From Polynucleobacter sp. es-MAR-4 (GTDB lineage: Bacteria > Pseudomonadota > Gammaproteobacteria > Burkholderiales > Burkholderiaceae): DNA of 64,000 nt. The position numbers and the translations under genes are program-made. This document shows positions 28,672 to 37,684 of this stretch, one piece after another. The notes beneath the pieces were generated by a model. It did not search any database, was not told where the DNA came from, and saw nothing but the letters and a program-made list of their open reading frames with translations. Location of the stretch: contig NZ_JACVPF010000001.1 in the NCBI RefSeq assembly GCF_018882055.1, positions 372,001 to 436,000 on the forward strand, in the 5' to 3' direction. The stretch's first letter is position 1. The number at the start of each line of letters is the position of its first letter.

Positions 28672-28739
28672 CCCTTTACAACTTGGCGGCTATTGATATC
28701 TCAATAGCAAAAGTTGGCGTCGTCCAGTAAGCTATAGGG

Positions 28740-30872
28740 ATGACTACATCAACACCTTTAAAGCCATCTGCTGAGCTGCAAAACAATCCATTAATTTCAT
28801 TCGGAAGAGGCATTTGCTCCTATTCCGCAGTGAAGCCTGCAGACATTGCGCCTGCAATTGATTTTCTGCTAGCACGCGCGGAGAAATCCGTGACTCGTGC
28901 AGTCGATCCAAGAACTCCAGCAAGTTGGAATGAACTGCTTGAACCACTCGAGGACGCAACAGAATCTCTCAGTAGATCTTGGGGGGTTATCTCTCACCTG
29001 AATAGCGTTGCAGATACTCCTGAGCTGAGAGCAGCTTATGGCGAAATGATGCCTAAGGTAACTGCATTCTTCTCAAGCTTGGGGCAAAATCTAGCACTGT
29101 TTGATAAGTTCAAAGAACTTAAAGAAAGTCCTGGGTATGAAGCACTTTCCGCTGCACAGAAAAAAGTGATTGAAAACTCTTTAAGGGATTTTCGTCTTGG
29201 TGGCGCAGAGCTGAGTGATGGCGACAAACCTAGATTTGCTCAAATTCAGGATGAACAAGCTTTGTTAGGCAAAGCCTTCTCTGATCATGTTTTAGATGCA
29301 ACCGATAGCTTTGTTCATGTCATTACCGATAAGGCAGAGTTAGTTGGCCTACCAGATGATGCCGTTGCTGCAGCCGCAGATACTGCTCAGCAGAAAGGTC
29401 TTGAGGGTTGGGCCTTTACCTTACACTTCCCCTCTTACTACCCAGTGATGCAGTATTCCGAGAATCGACCACTGCGCCGGCTGATGTATGAAGCTTACGT
29501 TACACGAGCTTCTGAATTAGCGCCCCAGTTTTCTAAAGGTAAATTAGATTGGGATAACACCGAAAATATGCTTGCGCAACTCAAACTGCGTGATGAAGAA
29601 GCGCAAATGCTCGGTTTTAAAAACTATGCAGCTCTAAGCTTAGCTCCCAAAATGGCTAGCAAAGTTGAGGAGGTTGACTTCTTCTTAACTAATTTTGCTC
29701 AAAAGGCGAAACCTTTTGCCCTGAAAGATTGGCGGGAACTTTCTGAGTTTGCCAAAACTGAATTAGCCATTAATGATGGATTGGAGCCATGGGATATTGC
29801 CTTTGCTTCTGAAAGACTAAAGCAAGAGCGCTACTCATTCTCCGAGAATGAACTCAAGCAATACTTCCCACTACCTCAAGTACTGGGCGGCCTCTTTCAG
29901 GTTATCCAAACTCTATTTGGCGTGAAGATTGAGCAAGCTGATTTGCCAACATGGCATACAGACGTTCAATCTTTTTCGGTTAAAAATACCAATAACCAGA
30001 TTGTGGCCTACTTCTACCTCGACCCATATGCTCGCCCTGGTAAACGCGGAGGCGCTTGGATGGATGATGCGCGTGGCCGACGAGAATTGCCCAATGGAGA
30101 GATTCAGATTCCGGTGGCGTATTTAGTGTGCAATTTTGCTCCACCAGTAAAAGTTGATGGCGTATTACGGCAGCCAACCATTACGCATGATGATGTCATT
30201 ACCCTCTTCCACGAGAGTGGTCATGGCTTACATCATCTCTTAACGCAAGTAAGCGCTTTAGGCGTATCTGGCATCAATGGCGTGGAATGGGATGCCGTCG
30301 AATTGCCAAGCCAGTTTATGGAAAACTTCTGCTGGGAATGGGAGGTTTTAGAAAAGATGACCGCCCACGCTGAAACTGGCAAGCCTCTCCCGAAGGAGTT
30401 ATTTAACAAAATGCTCGCTGCAAAGAATTTCCAAAATGGCTACATGACACTACGTCAGGTTGTGATGTCATTAACCGATTGGCGTCTGCACGCTAATTTT
30501 GATGCGGCTAAAGCAAAAGGACAGGCTGTACTGGATCTGTCCAGAAGTATTGCAGATCAATTCAATGTCATTCCTCAACCAGCCATCTCCCGATGGATCA
30601 ATACCTTTAGTCATATCTTTGCAGGAGGTTACGCAGCAGGTTACTACAGCTATAAATGGGCTGAAGTACTTTCTGCCGATGTTTACTCCGCATTTGAAGA
30701 AGCGGCAAAGCTGACGGGAAGTGTGCTGGATGAAAAAACTGGGGCTCGTTATCGCGAAGAAATCTTAGAGGTGGGCGGCAGTCGTCCGGCAGCCGAGTCC
30801 TTTAAGGCCTTTAGAGGTAGAGAGCCAAGTATTGACGCCCTACTTCGCCACGGCGGCCTAGTCACTCAATAA
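28740..30872 (+). CDS. prlC: Oligopeptidase A (M3 metallopeptidase)
   Basis: 710 residues, slightly longer than E. coli PrlC (680). A zinc oligopeptidase of the cytoplasm that degrades signal peptides and other short peptides. The zinc motif HESGH occupies residues 491-495 ('LFHESGHGLHHLL'), with the third ligand probably Glu521 in 'WDAVELPSQFMENF'. 'YFYLDPYARPGKRGGAWMDDA' precedes it, and 'FSHIFAGGYAAGYYSYKWAEVLSADVYSAFEE' is the conserved C-terminal segment. It is convergent with xth, with nine bases between the stop codons. Confidence 0.95.
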   Translation: MTTSTPLKPSAELQNNPLISFGRGICSYSAVKPADIAPAIDFLLARAEKSVTRAVDPRTPASWNELLEPLEDATESLSRSWGVISHLNSVADTPELRAAYGEMMPKVTAFFSSLGQNLALFDKFKELKESPGYEALSAAQKKVIENSLRDFRLGGAELSDGDKPRFAQIQDEQALLGKAFSDHVLDATDSFVHVITDKAELVGLPDDAVAAAADTAQQKGLEGWAFTLHFPSYYPVMQYSENRPLRRLMYEAYVTRASELAPQFSKGKLDWDNTENMLAQLKLRDEEAQMLGFKNYAALSLAPKMASKVEEVDFFLTNFAQKAKPFALKDWRELSEFAKTELAINDGLEPWDIAFASERLKQERYSFSENELKQYFPLPQVLGGLFQVIQTLFGVKIEQADLPTWHTDVQSFSVKNTNNQIVAYFYLDPYARPGKRGGAWMDDARGRRELPNGEIQIPVAYLVCNFAPPVKVDGVLRQPTITHDDVITLFHESGHGLHHLLTQVSALGVSGINGVEWDAVELPSQFMENFCWEWEVLEKMTAHAETGKPLPKELFNKMLAAKNFQNGYMTLRQVVMSLTDWRLHANFDAAKAKGQAVLDLSRSIADQFNVIPQPAISRWINTFSHIFAGGYAAGYYSYKWAEVLSADVYSAFEEAAKLTGSVLDEKTGARYREEILEVGGSRPAAESFKAFRGREPSIDALLRHGGLVTQ

Positions 30873-30881
30873 AGCAGAGGC

Positions 30882-31727
30882 CTAGACTGTAATTTCAGCA
30901 ATGACGGGGGCGTGATCAGATGGCTGCTCCCAGGTGCGAGGCTCTTTATCGATGATGCTTTCTGTGCATTTATCCTTAAGGGCTTCGCTTAATAGAATGT
31001 GATCTATGCGCATTCCAGCATTTCGTCTAAAGCCCATCATGCGGTAATCCCACCAACTAAATGATTTAGGTGCGTGTTCAAACATTCTGAATGAGTCCGT
31101 GAGGCCCAAGTTCAATAGTCGCTGAAATGCCTCTCTTTCGGCTGGAGACACGAGGTTCTGACCAATCCATTTAGAGGGATCATGGACATCATCATCTGTA
31201 GGTGCAATATTGAAATCGCCTAAGAGTGCCAAGCGACTATTCTGGGTTAGCTCTTCGCTTAGCCAATTTTCTAAAGCATTAAGCCAGGCTAATTTGTAAA
31301 CAAACTTATCGCTATCAGGCGATTGCCCATTGGGGAAATAGGCCGATACCAGGCGAATGGGTTGCATTCCTTTGAAACAAACTGTAGCAGCCAAAATACG
31401 CTGTTGCTCATCCACATTCCCGGGAATATTTCTAATAGGCTTTAGAAAGGTAGTTTCATAATCCGTAGCGATCGATGCCAAGGCAGCTTTACGAACGATG
31501 ATGGCAACACCGTTATACGTTTTTTGACCAGCAGCAATACTGAGGTATCCCGCCTCTTCAAGCTCTTGATGCGGATACTTATCATCGGTGAGTTTAAGCT
31601 CCTGAAGACATAGTGCGTCAATAGGCTTCTTCGCCTTCTCCTGATTCTGCAACCACTTCAATACTTGAGGTAAACGCACTTTCAGTGAATTGACGTTCCA
31701 AGCAGCTATTCTGACTGACTCAGCCAT
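30882..31727 (-). CDS. xth: Exodeoxyribonuclease III
   Basis: 281 residues of the exonuclease/endonuclease/phosphatase fold. It cuts at abasic sites and removes 3' blocks during base-excision repair. Seen: 'RIAAWNVNSLKVRLPQVLKWL' (Asn metal ligand), 'DALCLQELKL' (Glu ligand), 'YNGVAI', 'LLGDFNIAPTDDDV' (Asp/Asn), 'SFSWWDYRM' and the catalytic 'SDHAPV'. ATG 31727 is used because the conserved protein starts there. The coding region overlaps the end of ntrC by 8 bp, so this repair gene is translationally coupled to the nitrogen operon. Confidence 0.94.
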   Translation of the reverse strand: MAESVRIAAWNVNSLKVRLPQVLKWLQNQEKAKKPIDALCLQELKLTDDKYPHQELEEAGYLSIAAGQKTYNGVAIIVRKAALASIATDYETTFLKPIRNIPGNVDEQQRILAATVCFKGMQPIRLVSAYFPNGQSPDSDKFVYKLAWLNALENWLSEELTQNSRLALLGDFNIAPTDDDVHDPSKWIGQNLVSPAEREAFQRLLNLGLTDSFRMFEHAPKSFSWWDYRMMGFRRNAGMRIDHILLSEALKDKCTESIIDKEPRTWEQPSDHAPVIAEITV

Positions 31728-33171
31728 CAATACCAAGCTCCTGCAATTTACGCGTGATCGTATTACGACCGATTCCAAGACGCTGAGCTGCTTCAACGCG
31801 TCGTCCACGTGTAACTTCTAACGCAGCTTGGAGTACCGCCTTCTCAAACTTAGAGCACAGTACATCGTATACCTCTGAATCTCCATCCTGCAACATTTTT
31901 ACTGCCAGACGACCTAAGCCACCCTCCCAATCCGCAGAACCAACCCTAGCAGCAACTTGCGCCGAAGGATTCGATTCACCCTGTAATACGACTGGCTGCT
32001 CACCCGCTTCCGCCAAAATATCAGCAGGTAAATCACTTACTCCAATAACATTGGAAGGCGTCATTACAGTTAACCAGTGGCAGAGATTTTCTAATTGGCG
32101 TACGTTGCCAGGAAATGGCATCACGCTAATATCCTTTAAAACTTCGTCAGATAGTTTTTTTACTTCAACCCCCAAAGACTTTGCGCATGACATCATAAAA
32201 TGTCTCGCCAGCACCGGAATATCTTCAGCCCGCTCGCGCAATGCTGGCATCCTTAAGCGAATAACATTTAAACGATGCAATAAATCTTCACGGAAAGCCC
32301 CAGCTGCAACCCGCGCTTCTAAATTCTGATGGGTTGATGCAATGATTCGTACATTAGCCTTAATGGGGTCCTGCCCACCAACTCGATAGAAGTGCCCATC
32401 GGTTAATGCGCGCAATAAACGAGTTTGCAGATCAAAAGGAATATCGCCAATCTCATCTAAGAATAAAGTGCCACCATCAGCCTGCTCAAAACGGCCGCGA
32501 CGCAGAGTCAAGGCTCCAGGGAAAGCACCACGCTCATGACCGAATAACTCAGACTCCAATAAATCCTTCGGAACTGCAGCAGTGCTAAAGGCAATAAATG
32601 GGCCTTTAGCACGGGGGCTATGCTTGTGCAGGGCTTGCGCAACCAGCTCTTTACCGGTTCCTGATTCACCAGTAATCAAGACCGTTGAATGAGACTGAGC
32701 TAATCTTCCAATTGCTCTAAAAACTTCCTGCATTGCTGGCGCCTGGCCAATAATCTCGGTGGAATCCTGTCTCCAACCATTCATCTCTTTATTGCCAGAT
32801 TGATTACGCTCGCTCTGTTCGATTGCACGACGAATCAACTCAACAGCCTTATCGATATCGAATGGTTTGGTGAGGTACTCAAATGCACCACCTTGAAAAG
32901 ACGAAACCGCCGAATCTAAATCAGAGTATGCAGTCATGATGATGACCGGCAACATGGGGTGACTTTCTTTGACGCTTTGCAGAAGATCCAAACCATTACC
33001 GCGTGGCATACGAATATCAGAGATTAATACTTGAGGGGATTCTTTCTCCAGTGCATCGAGCACATCGTTCGGATTAGAGAAGCTCTTATGCGGGATATTC
33101 TCGCGAGTCAGGGCTTTTTCTAGCACCCAACGAATAGATTGATCATCGTCCACGATCCAAACGGGTTTCAT
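31720..33171 (-). CDS. ntrC: Nitrogen regulation response regulator NtrC (sigma-54 activator) with GAFPGA variant
   Basis: 483 residues: receiver (1-120, phospho-acceptor Asp52 in 'VLISDIRMP'), AAA+ domain (about 140-375, Walker A GESGTGKE, '[24 protein letters not shown]'), and a Fis-type HTH ('[23 protein letters not shown]'). The loop that contacts sigma-54 is normally GAFTGA. Here residues 215-220 read GAFPGA (32512-32529), with Pro218 from a CCT codon, one base from ACT. The rest of the protein looks sound. In NtrC and PspF the loop threonine is known to be important for sigma-54 activation, so activity may be altered. It overlaps ntrB by four bases. Confidence 0.95.
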   Translation of the reverse strand: MKPVWIVDDDQSIRWVLEKALTRENIPHKSFSNPNDVLDALEKESPQVLISDIRMPRGNGLDLLQSVKESHPMLPVIIMTAYSDLDSAVSSFQGGAFEYLTKPFDIDKAVELIRRAIEQSERNQSGNKEMNGWRQDSTEIIGQAPAMQEVFRAIGRLAQSHSTVLITGESGTGKELVAQALHKHSPRAKGPFIAFSTAAVPKDLLESELFGHERGAFPGALTLRRGRFEQADGGTLFLDEIGDIPFDLQTRLLRALTDGHFYRVGGQDPIKANVRIIASTHQNLEARVAAGAFREDLLHRLNVIRLRMPALRERAEDIPVLARHFMMSCAKSLGVEVKKLSDEVLKDISVMPFPGNVRQLENLCHWLTVMTPSNVIGVSDLPADILAEAGEQPVVLQGESNPSAQVAARVGSADWEGGLGRLAVKMLQDGDSEVYDVLCSKFEKAVLQAALEVTRGRRVEAAQRLGIGRNTITRKLQELGIDG

Positions 33172-34304
33172 AATGCTTTCTCCTGCCTACGATAAGGAAT
33201 TTGAATATGAAAGTCAGTCCGTCCGGGACGACTGTCACAGGCAATAAAGCCTTGATGTTGCTGTACAAATGTTTGCGCCAAAGTAAGGCCAAGGCCACTA
33301 CCACCATCTCTGCCAGAAACTAATGGAAAGAAAATGCGCTCACGGATGTCTTCCGGAATGCCCGGGCCATTATCAATCACGTGCAGATCCATCGCCATTT
33401 TGTAGCGCTGCTTAGAGATGGTGACCGAGCGGGCAACCCTTGTCTTTAATTCAATTTGGGCAATGCCCTGCTGTATTTCTTCTGAAAGCGCTTGAGCAGC
33501 GTTATGGGCAATATTCAATACCGCCTGAATCAACTGCTCACGATCACCTAGAACCTCAGGAAGACTGGTGTCGTAATTACGAATAATCCGCAATCCTTTT
33601 GGAAACTCAGCCAAAACTAGGCTACGAACGCGCTCTAATGCCTCGTGGACATTAAACGACTCCATGGCGTGTGCCTTGCGGTGTGGAGCCAACAATCGAT
33701 CAACTAAGTTCTGCAGACGATCTGATTCTTTGATGATGACTTGAGTGTATTCACGCAAGCCTTTGTCTGGAAGTTCAAACTCCAGCAACTGAGCGGCACC
33801 TCGAATGCCACCCAAAGGATTCTTAATTTCATGCGCTAAGTTCCGCATTAACTGCTTATTTGCTTCCACTTGCTGAGTGACGCGTTCATCGCGCTCACTT
33901 CGTAACTGTTGATCAATTGGAAACCATTCCATCATGATCAGAGTCGGATCTTCAAGGCTAGCCACGACTACGTGGGCAGGAATCGACTCCTGATGAATGC
34001 TACCAGGCAAGGAGTGCAAGACCATCTCTTGGCGTTGAGCGGATACATGCCCCGCTTTAACTTCTTCGATCATGCGCTTAATGGAGACGTTGTCTCCAAA
34101 GAGGTTGTGCACAGACTGACCCTCAAGCGATTTTCGCGACAGATCTAGCGCAGACTCTGCTGCGGGGTTCACGTAAACCAATTGTTGGTTCTCAGCCTCA
34201 AATACCACGATGGCATTTGGCATCTGATCAAGCAATGTCGGAAAAAAAGGAGCAGCCGAAGCTGCCCCTTTGAACGAATTGCGCAACAGACCTGCGCTCA
34301 ACAT
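33168..34304 (-). CDS. ntrB: Nitrogen regulation sensor histidine kinase NtrB
   Basis: 378 residues, cytoplasmic, with no membrane segment. The PAS domain (about 22-125, 'TLLDQMPNAIVVFEAENQQLVYVNPAAESAL') precedes HisKA with the phospho-acceptor in 'LAHEIKNPLGGIRGAAQLLE' and HATPase ('AVLNIAHNAAQAL', 'VIDNGPGIPEDIRERIFFPLVSGRDGGSGLGL'). NtrB phosphorylates NtrC under nitrogen limitation and is switched to phosphatase by PII. The ATG follows AAGGAG. It starts 11 bp after glnA and overlaps ntrC (ATGA), giving the classical glnA-ntrB-ntrC order. Confidence 0.95.
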   Translation of the reverse strand: MLSAGLLRNSFKGAASAAPFFPTLLDQMPNAIVVFEAENQQLVYVNPAAESALDLSRKSLEGQSVHNLFGDNVSIKRMIEEVKAGHVSAQRQEMVLHSLPGSIHQESIPAHVVVASLEDPTLIMMEWFPIDQQLRSERDERVTQQVEANKQLMRNLAHEIKNPLGGIRGAAQLLEFELPDKGLREYTQVIIKESDRLQNLVDRLLAPHRKAHAMESFNVHEALERVRSLVLAEFPKGLRIIRNYDTSLPEVLGDREQLIQAVLNIAHNAAQALSEEIQQGIAQIELKTRVARSVTISKQRYKMAMDLHVIDNGPGIPEDIRERIFFPLVSGRDGGSGLGLTLAQTFVQQHQGFIACDSRPGRTDFHIQIPYRRQEKAL

Positions 34305-34315
34305 TTCTCCTTCGC

Positions 34316-35731
34316 TTACAGGGAGTAGTACATATCGAATTCGATAGGATGAGTAGTCATACGGAAACGTGTGACATCTTCCATCTTCAAAGCGATATAT
34401 GCGTCGATCATAGAGTCTGTAAAGACACCACCACGAGTCAAGAACTCACGGTCTTTGTTCAAAGCTTCTAATGCTTCTTCCAAGCTTGCACAAACGGTTG
34501 GGATCTTTGCATCTTCTTCTGGTGGCAAGTCATACAAGTTCTTGTCAGCAGCTTCACCTGGATGAATCTTGTTCTGAACACCATCTAAACCTGCCATCAT
34601 CAATGCTGAGAAGCAGAGGTATGGGTTAGCCAATGGATCAGGGAAGCGAGTCTCAATACGACGACCTTTAGGGCTGGAAACGTGTGGAATACGAATCGAA
34701 GCAGAACGGTTACGTGCAGAGTAAGCCAACTTCACTGGAGCCTCAAAGCCTGGAACCAAACGCTTGTATGAGTTTGTACCTGGATTGGTAATCGCATTCA
34801 ATGCTTTAGCATGCTTAATGATGCCGCCGATGTAGAACAATGCGAACTCTGACAAACCTGCATAGCCGTTACCAGCAAACAAGTTCTCGCCGTTCTTCCA
34901 AATAGATTGGTGAACGTGCATACCAGAACCGTTGTCACCAACGATAGGCTTAGGCATAAATGTTGCTGTTTTGCCGTAGGCGTGTGCAACGTTTTGAATT
35001 ACATACTTTTGCCAGATAGTCCAGTCAGCACGCTCTACTAATGTGCTGAACTTGGTACCCAATTCGTTTTGGCCTTGACCGGCAACTTCATGGTGATGAA
35101 CTTCGACAGGAATGCCTAAAGATTCAAGAATTAAACACATTTCAGAACGCATGTCTTGGAATGTGTCTACTGGAGCAACTGGGAAGTAGCCGCCTTTTTT
35201 GCCTGGACGGTGACCAGTGTTACCACCTTCGATTTCAGCAGCTGAAGACCATGGAGCCTCTTCAGAATCTACCTTAACGAAACAACCTTGCATATCAGCA
35301 CCCCAACGGACGCCGTCAAAAATAAAGAACTCTGGCTCTGGACCAAAGTAAGCTGTATCACCTAAGCCAGTGCTTTTCAAATATGACTCAGCACGCTTTG
35401 CAATCGAACGTGGGTCACGGTCGTAGCCTTTACCATCTGAAGGCTCGATCACATCACATGTGATCACCAATGTTGGCTCTTCATAGAATGGGTCGATATA
35501 GCAAGCTGTTGGATCTGGCATCAATAACATGTCAGATGCTTCAATACCTTTCCAACCAGCAATAGATGAACCGTCAAATGCATGACCGCTCTCAAATTTG
35601 TCTTCGTCAAAATGGGAAATAGGTACTGTTGTGTGCTGCTCTTTACCCTTTGTGTCTACAAAGCGGAAATCAACGAAAGTACATTCTTTCTCTTTAACTA
35701 ACTTCATCACATCAGCGACGGTCTTCGTCAT
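34316..35731 (-). CDS. glnA: Glutamine synthetase type I
   Basis: 471 residues, normal GSI-beta length. It makes glutamine from glutamate, ammonia and ATP. Seen: '[17 protein letters not shown]', '[12 protein letters not shown]', '[16 protein letters not shown]', '[28 protein letters not shown]', 'NRSASIRIP' and '[27 protein letters not shown]'. The adenylylation tyrosine is in '[11 protein letters not shown]', so GlnE control is expected. The ATG follows GAGGAG. Its 197-bp upstream region carries a sigma-54-type promoter and two NtrC-box palindromes. It leads the glnA-ntrB-ntrC-xth unit. Confidence 0.98.
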   Translation of the reverse strand: MTKTVADVMKLVKEKECTFVDFRFVDTKGKEQHTTVPISHFDEDKFESGHAFDGSSIAGWKGIEASDMLLMPDPTACYIDPFYEEPTLVITCDVIEPSDGKGYDRDPRSIAKRAESYLKSTGLGDTAYFGPEPEFFIFDGVRWGADMQGCFVKVDSEEAPWSSAAEIEGGNTGHRPGKKGGYFPVAPVDTFQDMRSEMCLILESLGIPVEVHHHEVAGQGQNELGTKFSTLVERADWTIWQKYVIQNVAHAYGKTATFMPKPIVGDNGSGMHVHQSIWKNGENLFAGNGYAGLSEFALFYIGGIIKHAKALNAITNPGTNSYKRLVPGFEAPVKLAYSARNRSASIRIPHVSSPKGRRIETRFPDPLANPYLCFSALMMAGLDGVQNKIHPGEAADKNLYDLPPEEDAKIPTVCASLEEALEALNKDREFLTRGGVFTDSMIDAYIALKMEDVTRFRMTTHPIEFDMYYSL

Positions 35732-35795
35732 GCAAATCTCCTCTATTAACTAAATTCGGAATACAAACTTAAGGTGTACACCCTTGTTCATTCCA

Positions 35796-35811
35796 GGCAT
35801 CAAACATGCCC
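35796..35811 (-). promoter_or_regulatory. Predicted sigma-54 promoter of glnA
   Basis: On the minus strand the sequence reads GGGCATGTTTGATGCC, against the consensus TGGCACN5TTGCW. The invariant GG and GC are present with exactly ten bases between them. Transcription would start near 35785, giving a leader of about 55 nt. A perfect palindrome, GGTGTACACC (35773-35782), lies at the predicted start. Confidence 0.65.
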
Positions 35812-35860
35812 TTGGGATGTATCTAATTTACTGAAGCAAACAAACGGGAACGATCATTAT

Positions 35861-35877
35861 TGCACTAATTAAGTGCT
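35861..35877. promoter_or_regulatory. NtrC-binding site 1 (promoter-proximal)
   Basis: TGCACTAATTAAGTGCT is a near-perfect match to the NtrC dyad TGCACY-N5-RGTGCA. Its centre is about 84 bp upstream of the predicted sigma-54 start of glnA, a normal enhancer position. Confidence 0.75.
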
Positions 35878-35912
35878 CAAATACGCCTTAAAACCTGAAA
35901 AAATAGTGTATT

Positions 35913-35929
35913 TGCACCAAATTAGTGCT
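35913..35929. promoter_or_regulatory. NtrC-binding site 2 (promoter-distal)
   Basis: TGCACCAAATTAGTGCT is a second NtrC dyad, 52 bp centre to centre from site 1, about five helical turns, so both lie on the same DNA face. It touches the stop codon of the upstream cinA-like gene. Confidence 0.75.
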
Positions 35930-36792
35930 TATTTAGATATTGAAATATCGTGAATCGCGTAACCCAGAGCCTGAGTGCCAGCTCGCAAAGCAATCCAAGC
36001 ACTTTCCAGCAGGGTTGCATTGCCTTTGATACCCAATTCGATATGGCGCTCAGCGTAAACGCCACCCTTAGATGAGTCACCAACAGAAGGAAGACTGAAA
36101 ACCTTTACCCCAGGAAAAGAAGCCTCAATACGCTCCATTAAGGGGGTAAGGGTCGACTCGATACCCTTGGGCACGATAAAGCTCTGCTCAGCCCAGTTTT
36201 CACGATGAAATAGGTTTTGATAATAGGTATCGAGGCACCAAGCCATCATGGGAGCGGCCATCACCGGAAAGCCAGGAACAAAATAGTGTTCACGAATAGA
36301 AAACCCAGGAATCTGGTTATAGGGGTTCGGAATAATGTCACTACCAAGCGGGAACTCCCCCATCTTGAAGCGATGTTGATTCTCTGGGGTGTTGAGATCC
36401 GCTTTAATGGGATCACCCTCCGCCATCGACTGAATACGCCCCGCAATCAATTCATGAGCTGTTGGATGCAATTCCGTTTTGGTACCCAATGCCAAAGCTG
36501 CACACTGCCTTGTGTGGTCATCTGGAGTGGCACCAATTCCACCGGTACTAAAAACGACATCACCGCTGGCAAAGCTATCTTTTAGGGTGGCTGTAATCTG
36601 CTCAGGGTCATCGGCTACATACTTAGCCCAAGATAAGCTCAAGCCTCTTTCATTGAGAAGCTCAATCAATTTACTCATGTGCTTATCTTGACGACGTCCA
36701 GACAAAATTTCATCGCCAATCACAATTAAACCAAAGCGACGCGCCTTTACTTCGGGCGCATCAATGCAAACCTGTTTTGATGCATCAACCAT
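35929..36792 (-). CDS. CinA-like molybdopterin-binding domain protein
   Basis: 287 residues. It corresponds to the N-terminal MoCF-like domain of CinA (competence/damage-inducible protein): 'FGLIVIGDEILSGRRQDKHMSKLIELLNERGLSLSWAKYVADDPEQI' and 'DVVFSTGGIGATPDDHTRQCAALAL'. The C-terminal deamidase domain of full CinA (nicotinamide mononucleotide amidohydrolase) is absent. Such stand-alone proteins are common in Burkholderiales and their function is not established. ATG 36792 is chosen, overlapping the previous gene by 8 bp; an in-frame start seven codons upstream is possible. Its end abuts NtrC site 2. Confidence 0.87.
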   Translation of the reverse strand: MVDASKQVCIDAPEVKARRFGLIVIGDEILSGRRQDKHMSKLIELLNERGLSLSWAKYVADDPEQITATLKDSFASGDVVFSTGGIGATPDDHTRQCAALALGTKTELHPTAHELIAGRIQSMAEGDPIKADLNTPENQHRFKMGEFPLGSDIIPNPYNQIPGFSIREHYFVPGFPVMAAPMMAWCLDTYYQNLFHRENWAEQSFIVPKGIESTLTPLMERIEASFPGVKVFSLPSVGDSSKGGVYAERHIELGIKGNATLLESAWIALRAGTQALGYAIHDISISK

Positions 36793-37654
36793 GGTACGGG
36801 AGCTCCATATCAATTACACGCGCCTCTATGTTCAAAGTTTTATCCAATTCAGTTTGTCGCAAATCCTTGAGCGCCTCAAGAAGAAAATGGGTAAACCACA
36901 AGGCAGCAAATACAAAGATTAAAGAATAAATCCAAAGAGCAACAAAACTTACAATCGGAAATAAAACTAAAGCCAATGCAGAAGTCGCCCAAAAGAAAGT
37001 GGGAACAGCACCGAGCATTCCGGAAACAATTCCCATGGCAAACAAAGGCCAACGATACCGTTGTAGCAATAGATCTCGCTCTTCAGGACTAGCATGCTGA
37101 GCCAACACATCATAAGACATCAAGCGCATAGTAAGCCAACCCCAGATCAAAGGTGGCAGCACCGCCACAAGCGGAGGAATCCACCAGACCGGCAAAGTCA
37201 ACATGACCAGCGCCAAACAAATTAAAGCGGACCAAAGCGTATAGATGACACTACCGAAAACACTGCCGCCCTTCTTCCTATCGAGACTTTGATAGGCCCG
37301 CTGGCGGGATACGCGGCGAACAATCGCGGGCACTGTTGTGAAAGCAATGAACACTAATAAACTGATAGAGATTAAGGGGATCAGGAGCATTACAAAAAAG
37401 AGTGGCGCAATCCACGCACGCGCGTTTTCAAAGCCAGCCCAAATCAAACCATCCTGAATCCAGCTCGTAAAGATGGATGTTGTCAGAAAAATACTGAGCA
37501 TCTCTAACGCTGGAGTCCACGTTAACCAAATTAAGCAACCCCATAGCACCGAGACAATTAAAAATGGTCGAAGACTAAGCCACAACATTTTGGGATGCAT
37601 GGTGCCAACGATTGCCAAGCCAAAAGACTTGAATAACTGCTGGATGCTATCCAT
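36785..37654 (-). CDS. EI24 domain-containing inner-membrane protein (CysZ-like)
   Basis: 289 residues with about five or six long hydrophobic segments (about 25-50, 80-112, 135-175, 205-250). The pattern 'SFGLAIVGTMHPKMLWLSLRPFLIVSVLW' at the start and 'WGWLTMRLMSYDVLAQHASPEER' in the middle is typical of the EI24/CysZ family in Betaproteobacteria. CysZ transports sulphate in E. coli, but no sulphur gene is near here and the substrate is unknown. It overlaps the cinA-like gene by 8 bp, so the two are co-translated. Confidence 0.82.
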   Translation of the reverse strand: MDSIQQLFKSFGLAIVGTMHPKMLWLSLRPFLIVSVLWGCLIWLTWTPALEMLSIFLTTSIFTSWIQDGLIWAGFENARAWIAPLFFVMLLIPLISISLLVFIAFTTVPAIVRRVSRQRAYQSLDRKKGGSVFGSVIYTLWSALICLALVMLTLPVWWIPPLVAVLPPLIWGWLTMRLMSYDVLAQHASPEERDLLLQRYRWPLFAMGIVSGMLGAVPTFFWATSALALVLFPIVSFVALWIYSLIFVFAALWFTHFLLEALKDLRQTELDKTLNIEARVIDMELPYHG

Positions 37655-37684
37655 ATATCCTTATTGATAATTCCGCAAAAAAAG

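Noticed and set aside
28693-28738. A sigma-70 promoter before prlC (TTGATA or TTGGCG with TATAGG)
   Set aside because: Neither -35 candidate is at an acceptable distance from a -10 hexamer.
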